The translations under genes were made by a program, and so were the position numbers. The notes beneath the pieces are model-generated. The model was not told the origin of the DNA. It saw only the letters and a program-made list of their open reading frames with translations, and ran no database searches. A DNA stretch of 62,202 nt from contig CALVFL010000029.1 in assembly GCA_944326825.1 (NCBI GenBank), positions 1-62,202 on the forward strand. Direction: 5' to 3'. This document shows, one piece after another, positions 55,573-62,202 of this stretch (position 1 is its first letter; every line of letters starts with the position of its first letter). This DNA is from an uncultured Erysipelotrichaceae bacterium. Its GTDB lineage: Bacteria > Bacillota_I > Bacilli_A > Erysipelotrichales > Erysipelotrichaceae.

Positions 55573-58287
55573 ATGAATAATACACAAGAAACTATTCTAG
55601 ATTATTTAAAAAGTACTTCGATTGATTTTATAGAAAATCATAATGATAAATGTGACACTAATTCTATTAGTGAGTATCTATACTTATCCAGATCATCAAC
55701 TTCACAATATTTAAACAATTTAGCTTCACAAGGCCACCTAATTAAAATAAAAGAAAGACCTGTGATCTTTTTAAATCGAAATGAAATCGAAACTAAGTAT
55801 GATATATCCATTGGCGAAACTGTCTTTGATGATAAAAAATGTTTTTTTGATTATTTTAATTCGTTGACCAGCAAATTGAAAAATTTTGCTAAAGCTGTTG
55901 GTCATGATACGTCTTTAAAATATTGTATCATTCAGTGCCAGGCTGCCATCAAATATCCTCCTCACGGACTGCCTGTCATTTTGTCTGGAGAACCGGGAAC
56001 CGGCAAAAAGATGCTGGGAAGATTGATGTATGAGTATTCATTAGATGAAAAGATACTTTCAAAAGCAGATACTTTTTATATCTATAATTGTAAAAGTGAG
56101 GTCGATCATGCTAAGGAATTGTTTGGATTATACGACGAAGACAGAACTTTGGTTGAATGTGGGATTCTGAATAAAATGAAAAGCGGCATCTTATTTTTTA
56201 ATCACGCAGAATATTTAGACAATAAAACCAAAGAGCAGTTAAAATATCTGATCAGGCATGAAAAAAATACCAACTTTAACGAAAAAGATATCAGCCCTGA
56301 AATCAGACTGGTCTTTTCAACGGAATTAAAATCTAATGAATTTGGCAAAGACGATCTTTTCCAAAAAATACCGGTAGTTATCAATGTGCCGTCATTAGAC
56401 GAAAGATTCCCGGAAGACAGAAAAGGAATGATATATCATTTTGTTAAGAGTGAAGCCAAAAGGATAAACGATAAGATATTGTTAAGCAACTCTTTGCTTA
56501 AAACACTTTTAACATCTCATCTTGACCGGAATATAGAAGAATTGAAATATCTGATCAGAATATGTTGCGCCAATGCTTTACAATCTCAGCAAAATAACGA
56601 AGGAACATTGATTCTTTATCAATATCATCTTCCTTCAAATCTGCTTTCAAGGCAATCTTTTGAAAGTGATTTTAGTGAAGACAATAATTTAGTACCTATT
56701 GAAAGTTTGAATGTTGAAAGTGAAATAGATAAAATTCTATTTTACTTTGATAAATTGCTAGGGATATATGATAAATATGGTCTTTTAAACACAGACGATT
56801 TTTATCAGCAGGCAACTGATTTGATGAACGATTATTTTGATTTCTTAGTTTTCAACAAAAAATATTTCAATAATCGAATCAACTCCATAGAAAAAGTCTT
56901 AGAAAATATATTTGACAATCTTAGTTCTCGTTATAATTTCCTAATACCAGCTAACGGTAGCTATGTTATTGCTAGGATCATTTATATGCAGATCTACTAT
57001 TCTGGACAATATTATGAATGGAGCCATAACAACCCTGATATTTCCAAGATAACCAATAAAATAAGTGTTGATCTAGAAAATGAATATGGAATAATCAAAG
57101 AATTATCATCAATGATAAGACATACTCTAGATATTGATATTGATGAAGTTAATTCGATCTTTTTGAGTTTATATTTTAGATTTTTTACTAATAAGACAAG
57201 GAAAAGATTCATTACAGGAATAATTATTTCTCATGGTTATTCAACGGCTAGCTCAATAGCTGATGCAAGCAACAGACTACTTGGTAAAAGAATATTTGAA
57301 TCATTAGACATGCCTTTAGATACCTCTGTTAAAGATATAGTTAATAAATTATACAAATACTTTGAGAATAACTATATAAGCAATGAGGTCATACTATTGG
57401 TCGATATGGGCTCTCTTGAAAATATCGGCGAATTACTAAAGGATATACCAAATACCAATATCGGTATAATCAATAATATTTCTACTAAGATTGCTTTAGA
57501 TATCGGCATTAAAATAATGCAGGAAATGCCTATGGAAGAAATTTTATCGTCAACATGCAGCGAAACTTTGCTGCACTACAAAATAATATCTAAACAAAAG
57601 AAAGAACTGGCAATTATCTTCACTACCGAAACAGGCATGAATTCTACAGACAGAATAATTCAACTTTTCAAAGACAGCATGCCTAAGAAAAACAAGATTA
57701 ACATCATACCTTATGACTATTATGAGCTGCAGAAGAATTTAACGCATGATAAAGTTTTCAGCAAGTTTGATGTTTTGTTTATTACCGGAACATTGAAAAT
57801 AGAGGTTCCAGGTATTCATTTTATACCCTTGGAAGACATGATAAATCTCAATAATGTCGATATGGTGAGCAGCCTATTGTCCAATATATACACCAAACAA
57901 GAGATGGATAGATTCATCAAAAATCTGACCAGAAACTTTTCAATGTACAATGTCTTGAATTATATAACGATCTTAAATCCTGATACTTTATTAAATTTCG
58001 TGGAGAAGGCTATCAATCGTCTTGAGAAAAAGATGGGGATCTTATTTTCCAATAAAGTTAAGGTAGGTATGTATATACACATCAGCTGTTTAGTTGAAAG
58101 ACTGGTAACCAAGAATGCAATAACCAATTTCGATAATATCGATGATTTCATTGCTGAACATAAAGATTTTATTGAGTTGGTAAAAGACAGTTTTGCCGAT
58201 ATTTCACACCATTATAATATTGAGATACCGGATTCGGAGATCGCTTATATCTACATATACATTAAAACTAATAACGAAGGAGAATGA
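55573..58287 (+). CDS. LevR-type PRD regulator with degenerate AAA+ domain (904 aa)
   Basis: Domains: HTH (residues about 5-65), AAA+ (about 95-340), PRD1 (about 415-515), EIIA-Man-like (about 535-650, with IISHGYSTASS), a linker, and PRD2 (about 790-900, YIHISCLVERLV). The AAA+ domain is damaged: Walker A ends GTGKK, Walker B reads ILFFNH instead of a DE pair, and the GAFTGA loop that contacts sigma-54 is missing (FGLYDEDRTLVECG). It may thus work without ATP or sigma-54. Start ATG at 55573 with AAAGGAG 5 nt upstream. Divergent from the sugar operon it should control. Confidence 0.85.
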   Translation: MNNTQETILDYLKSTSIDFIENHNDKCDTNSISEYLYLSRSSTSQYLNNLASQGHLIKIKERPVIFLNRNEIETKYDISIGETVFDDKKCFFDYFNSLTSKLKNFAKAVGHDTSLKYCIIQCQAAIKYPPHGLPVILSGEPGTGKKMLGRLMYEYSLDEKILSKADTFYIYNCKSEVDHAKELFGLYDEDRTLVECGILNKMKSGILFFNHAEYLDNKTKEQLKYLIRHEKNTNFNEKDISPEIRLVFSTELKSNEFGKDDLFQKIPVVINVPSLDERFPEDRKGMIYHFVKSEAKRINDKILLSNSLLKTLLTSHLDRNIEELKYLIRICCANALQSQQNNEGTLILYQYHLPSNLLSRQSFESDFSEDNNLVPIESLNVESEIDKILFYFDKLLGIYDKYGLLNTDDFYQQATDLMNDYFDFLVFNKKYFNNRINSIEKVLENIFDNLSSRYNFLIPANGSYVIARIIYMQIYYSGQYYEWSHNNPDISKITNKISVDLENEYGIIKELSSMIRHTLDIDIDEVNSIFLSLYFRFFTNKTRKRFITGIIISHGYSTASSIADASNRLLGKRIFESLDMPLDTSVKDIVNKLYKYFENNYISNEVILLVDMGSLENIGELLKDIPNTNIGIINNISTKIALDIGIKIMQEMPMEEILSSTCSETLLHYKIISKQKKELAIIFTTETGMNSTDRIIQLFKDSMPKKNKINIIPYDYYELQKNLTHDKVFSKFDVLFITGTLKIEVPGIHFIPLEDMINLNNVDMVSSLLSNIYTKQEMDRFIKNLTRNFSMYNVLNYITILNPDTLLNFVEKAINRLEKKMGILFSNKVKVGMYIHISCLVERLVTKNAITNFDNIDDFIAEHKDFIELVKDSFADISHHYNIEIPDSEIAYIYIYIKTNNEGE

Positions 58288-58289
58288 TC

Positions 58290-58703
58290 ATGGATAAATA
58301 TTTTGTATTAGCATCTCACGGCAAATTTGCCGAAGGTTTATATAATACGCTGCAGTTTATTATGGGTAAACAGGAAAATATAATGACTATTTGTGCATAT
58401 ATCGATGACGATGATATCGAAAAGAAGATCGATAAAACAATAGTTGAGTTAACTGATAAAAACTGCGACATCATAGTATTGACGGATGTATATGGCGGCA
58501 GCATCAATAACATCTTTTTGAAATATGTGGAGCGACCAAATATACACTTGGTCAGCGGCACAAATCTACCTCTCATCATGGATATGTTGTTTAATCAAGG
58601 CATGGAAACAGATGAAATGATCAAAAAAGCGATTGAGTCAGCTTCAAAAGCTATTATCTACTGCAAGAATATTGACTATTCAAAACAAGATGAAGATTTT
58701 TAG
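58290..58703 (+). CDS. PTS mannose/sorbose-family EIIA (137 aa)
   Basis: The phosphorylated histidine lies in VLASHGKFAEGL (residues 5-16); VLTDVYGGSINN and LVSGTNLPLIMDML are family motifs. It accepts phosphate from HPr and passes it to EIIB, completing the EIIABCD set with the divergent operon. Start at 58290 with GGAG 7 nt upstream; an ATG at 58284 is too close. It follows the regulator gene directly and may also phosphorylate its PRDs. The 130 bp after it show no clear terminator. Confidence 0.9.
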   Translation: MDKYFVLASHGKFAEGLYNTLQFIMGKQENIMTICAYIDDDDIEKKIDKTIVELTDKNCDIIVLTDVYGGSINNIFLKYVERPNIHLVSGTNLPLIMDMLFNQGMETDEMIKKAIESASKAIIYCKNIDYSKQDEDF

Positions 58704-58833
58704 GAAACAAAGCAAAACCACGCAAGAATAAAATGGCTTGATAATATTCTCTTACAAAATTATTTTCTTGGCACAAAATCGCAATCAGCTTTTTGCCAAA
58801 CGAACAATGCATACCATAGCTGCTCCATAAAAA

Positions 58834-61800
58834 TTATTTAATTCGGTCAAAGTGGGCATCGTAATAATAAGAATCCCACTTTTTAAACAAGCATTTTATG
58901 TCTTCGGTTATTTTAATTATTTTTTCGTTTGTTTCATCTTTAACCTTTTGGTAATATTGATATAATTCATAATCTATTTTTATACAATCATTATAATGGT
59001 CAAATAACGTAACAATTTTGCCCATAACTTCTATATTAGTAATGTTCGTTGAAAATTTAGCAACAACTTTAACAATAAATTCAATTAAAGAATCTTTATA
59101 AACTAATGATTTTGATTCTGAATCAAACAAATATTTATTTATTTTATATATTACCGCATCATATTTTTTGCAAATATTATCATTATAACAACAATTCAAA
59201 AAACCCTTCAAAACCTTTATAGGTTTATCTCCAAATCCATCTAATGCTTCGCGAAATATTTTATCTACAAAATCATCATAAATAGATGTGTTCCCATAAA
59301 ACAAATATATAGAACTTCCAATGTAATTTAAAACATCTTCTTTATTTGAACTAATAATATCTTTATTAAAAGAAAAACTTTCAAATAAATGCTTCAAAGG
59401 CAATGCCGACTCTAAGTTTATTTTTTTTCTGACAATAAAACCACATATAAAGAACTGCTCTTTCAAATCGCAATCTAAAATCTTATTCAAATTGACATCA
59501 TTGCCATTATTTAAGAATACATCTATAAAGAAACCAAGATTGGAATACATATAGAGGTTGTTGCTTTTGCCGATCAAGAAATTATAAAAATCATTTACCC
59601 TTGCTTTAAAATGCTTTGCAGATTTAAATAATATTTTTGAGATGATGAATAATTGATCATTAAAAAAATGCATCGACAGGTTAAACCTTTTATTTTTAAT
59701 ATTGCTGATCACATCATTTATATCAGATCTGTATCTAATAGTATATGAATTCAGTGAACTGTATATTTTTTTCCACAAGTTATCGTTAACTTTCTCTGAA
59801 GAGATTATTTTATCCAGTATCATTAACATTTTCTTGTTCAATTCAACTTCATCAATATCGTTCGCAATAATTCTATCAATCAAAGTTTCGATCTTAAAGT
59901 TATAAGATGGAAATTCTATAGCATCGATGAGATCCACAAATACCTCGTCGCACAATTCTGTTGAGATATCGTAAGAAACTGTTAATTTCAACAAGTCGAT
60001 TTTGCTTAATATTTCATCTCTGGTTCCGGCATAATTCTTTTCACTTTCAAAATCTATTATTTCTTCCGCTTTGTTTTGGCATATTTTGTTTAATTCTAAA
60101 ACCGATTCTTCAAAGTTACTAATAATTTTGTCTTCTGTAATAAAACTTCTACTTTTGACAAAGCCTGCAAAGATACCCTCAAATAAACCTATATTTTTAA
60201 ACTTTTCAGGCAGGTCAATAAAGTTGTCTATAACGCCATTTTTTGTTAAATTATTATAGCATCCAATTAAAATGGAATTATGATCCTTATCATTAAATAA
60301 AGTGGTTCCTTTAAAGAAAGCATAAATATTATTTTTAGTACTTTCTTTTAATTTGTTCCTTGATTTAATGATTAATTCTGTAAAAACTTTTGAGTATGTT
60401 AGATTTGACATTATTTCGCCACAGCTTTCTTCTTTATCGATGAAGTCTGCGCATATATCGCTAGAAAAATAATTCAGCAAAAAATGGTAAGCCGACTTTA
60501 TTAAGAGTACATCATCTGAATCAATCAGTTTATCTATATATTCTTTGTTTTTGTTGTTTTCAAAATAAATATTCAGTAATCTAATGACATCGGTTCCTCT
60601 TTCTCTCCCCCACTTTAAATTGACATTAGTTAAAACATCATCGATTGAGTTATAAAAGTGGTCAAATATATCATTGTACTCAATATTTTTAATTTTATAA
60701 TTTAGTCTACCAAACTCATCTACTGCCCACTTAACATTATCTTTATCACTTTTGTCTAAAAGTTTAATATCGTTTATATAATGCATAATATTCGAAACAG
60801 CCAGCGAAGAAATAGTGTTAGATATATTATTACGAAACCAAAGCACTTCCCCATTTGTGCCATAAATTAGCATATTAGTTAATAATGTTACTGCAGAATC
60901 AAATGCCTCTTGATTTTCACTGAAGTCTTGTAATTTATACAAAAACAACGAAGCTTTATGAGCACCTAATTTCAAATTTTTAGGTCTAATAAGTTGAGTA
61001 CTTATCTTTTTAACCAATGGTCTAGATAAGCCCAAATCAACAATTGGCTCTATATTATCTAAACAGATTTGATCATAGTACTTTTTAATATCAGTTATAA
61101 TAATCTGCAAAATACGTTTTATTTCATTCCTCATTGTTTCATTTGCTTTGCTATAAAACTTATTTATAAGGGAACAAAATTCTTTATAACTCTCCTTATT
61201 ATTCCACTTTTCAGGATCGAACAATTTATTATCTAATGCATATTTCAAATATTCAATGTTATTGTTATCTAAAAAATCAATGTACCTTCTAACATTTCTT
61301 GGTTTAGAATTTAGTAATTCATCTAATTCATGAACATCCGAAAAAGTTAGTTCTTTCCTTGCTATTTCGTTAGCTAACTCTTCTAAAAACCCAAAAAGTT
61401 CGTTATACCCTCTCTCATCTAAATCTAAAAATAAAACATTAATGCCCAATTGTTCATACAACTTTGATAATAACATCTCGTCGCTACTTTCTCGTTTAAA
61501 GGAAAGAACGGTGATATTGTCATTTTTGGAAGATTTACTTGACAAAATAAATCTTAATATTTCTGATTCTGTTAAACTATACCCAACAATAAGTATCTCG
61601 TATCTTTTGAAGTAATCTTTCAAAAAATTGCAAATCAAATTCGCTCTTCTTTCAAATCCTTCCAAATATACCTTTTCATTATCATTTTTATAATATAATT
61701 CTTCGTAATCTCTAACAGACGATATTATCCTATCATCACTTTCTTCAGCACATATATCACCGTGAATATGAACTACATCTCCTCTTGATAAATAGTAATT

Positions 61801-62010
61801 ATTGTATGTATTGTCCACGGCTCCTAATGGGACTTTTTTAAAACCGAAGTATTCTTCCAATACATTATCATAATTTGTGGTTACAAAAGAAGCGTTAATT
61901 TTAGAAAATGTATCATAAAATTTACCATTTTCTTTTCTGTATTTCTTAATATCATCCTTATCTATCTTAAATATTTCTTTTTCATATTTTCCTGTATTAC
62001 TGAAAACGAC
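58834..62010 (-). pseudogene. SIR2-domain protein, 5' end removed by IS21 insertion
   Basis: The frame is open from the IS junction to the stop at 58834, at least 1058 codons. The SIR2-like NADase core is recognised by FVTTNYDNVLEEYF, VVHIHGDI (catalytic His) and ILIVGYSLTESEILRFI. The rest is about 850 residues of helical repeats with no known motif. This layout resembles DSR-type anti-phage proteins, which deplete NAD+. The first part of the SIR2 fold is missing and no in-frame ATG or ribosome binding site follows the IS; a TTG at 61860 would omit key residues. Upstream the frame meets TAG in the IS end. Confidence 0.8.
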
Positions 62011-62019
62011 GTCGTTTTG

Positions 62020-62095
62020 GTGCCACTAAGTCGCTTAGACTTGTGCCACCAGCGGCGTTTTTTTGTGCCACTTGTGTCGCTTTAAATTGTGCCAC
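62020..62095 (+). repeat. IS21 left-end GTGCCAC repeats (four copies)
   Basis: GTGCCAC at 62020-62026, 62043-62049, 62065-62071 and 62089-62095 (spacings 23, 22, 24), each of the first three followed after 4-5 nt by TCG or GCG and TT. They mirror the right-end array at 112-188. Confidence 0.85.
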
Positions 62096-62117
62096 TCCTC
62101 CCTATAATAATCCTTAT

Positions 62118-62148
62118 GTGAAATAATCTGTCGTGCACTTTATTTCAC
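62118..62148 (+). promoter_or_regulatory. Hairpin in the istA leader
   Basis: GTGAAATA (62118-62125) and TATTTCAC (62141-62148) form a perfect 8-bp stem just before AAGGAGG (62154-62160). It may limit istA translation from outside transcripts. Confidence 0.55.
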
Positions 62149-62170
62149 AGAGTAAGGAGGTCGATAATTC

Positions 62171-62202
62171 ATGCAGTACGTATTTATCCAAATCATTGCA
62201 CG
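62171..62202 (+). CDS. istA: IstA-type transposase, first 10 codons
   Basis: ATG at 62171 follows AAGGAGG by 10 nt and opens MQYVFIQIIA before the window ends. Identification as istA rests on the position inside an IS21 left end, not on the few codons visible. IstA is the DDE transposase of the family and works with IstB. Confidence 0.65.
   Translation, partial: MQYVFIQIIA

Larger units (their letters stand above)
62001..62202 (+). mobile_element. IS21-family element, left (5') end
   Basis: The segment has four GTGCCAC repeats (62020-62095), a -10-like TATAAT (62103-62108), a hairpin, AAGGAGG and the start of istA. The exact end is uncertain; a perfect 16-bp palindrome AAAACGACGTCGTTTT lies at 62003-62018 at or next to the junction. 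The element interrupts the SIR2 gene and runs off the window. Confidence 0.8.

Noticed and set aside
1-62202. Closing the window into a circle through one shared IS21 copy
   Set aside because: If the two edges met in one IS copy, the missing 5' part of the SIR2 gene should lie just right of the left IS end (about 205-600). That stretch instead holds a terminator and the XRE gene.

Overview
This is a low-GC Bacillota (Firmicutes) sequence. The conserved block uvrB-rapZ-yvcK-whiA, the OmpR-type kinase/regulator pairs, LCP, PepSY, VUT and mannose-type PTS genes, and the A/T-rich style suggest a gut-type Erysipelotrichia-like organism; that placement is an inference, since no rRNA is present. Both ends lie inside IS21-family elements in the same orientation (3' end of istB on the left, 5' end of istA on the right). 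The window therefore looks like an assembly contig that stopped at a repeated IS.

Positions 1-1300 hold the IS21 right end, a small XRE regulator and a 589-bp non-coding segment on the minus strand. That segment is closed by 26-nt complementary ends and contains GNRA-capped hairpins, so it is a candidate large ornate RNA. Positions 1300-15200 hold mostly core and envelope genes: small membrane proteins, a cytidine-deaminase-like enzyme, an SDR, a VUT/queuosine-precursor-type transporter with a structured leader, a DUF975-CmpB fusion, an XRE-TPR regulator, a hydrolase behind an operator-like palindrome, an MBOAT/DHHW O-acetylation pair, two lipoproteins, HAD, YbaK and RluA.

Positions 15200-25400 hold three toxin-antitoxin modules (AbrB-PIN, RelB-YafQ, RelB-ParE) and two two-component operons (PepSY-RR-HK-LCP and a VanRS-like pair). 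The YafQ toxin appears frameshifted at its catalytic end. The RelB-ParE module sits between 43-bp direct copies of the 3' end of the VanS-like kinase gene, like an inserted cassette. Positions 25400-41900 hold a patatin, a four-gene XpaC-like/AAA+ operon, GNATs, an FRG protein, the uvrB-whiA block, an unidentified three-way-junction RNA candidate, an ABC transporter fusion and a Cof-type HAD. Several genes here have a -10 box only 6-7 nt before the ATG and no ribosome binding site, which points to leaderless mRNAs.

Positions 41900-46900 hold a two-gene conflict-type operon. An HTH-AAA-PD(D/E)XK protein has repeated operator half-sites over its own promoter, and it is followed by a primase-helicase-PLD fusion resembling TOTE conflict proteins. 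Positions 47100-58700 hold a cre-overlapped small RNA candidate and a ten-gene sugar operon (mannose-family EIIBCD, HPS-like and PHI enzymes, cupin PGI, FucI/AraA-like isomerase, TIM barrel, FGGY kinase, MIF-like tautomerase). A divergent LevR-type regulator with a degenerate ATPase, plus EIIA, accompanies it. The enzyme set fits no pathway I know. The window ends with a SIR2-domain protein of the anti-phage type whose 5' end is cut off by the right-hand IS21 element.
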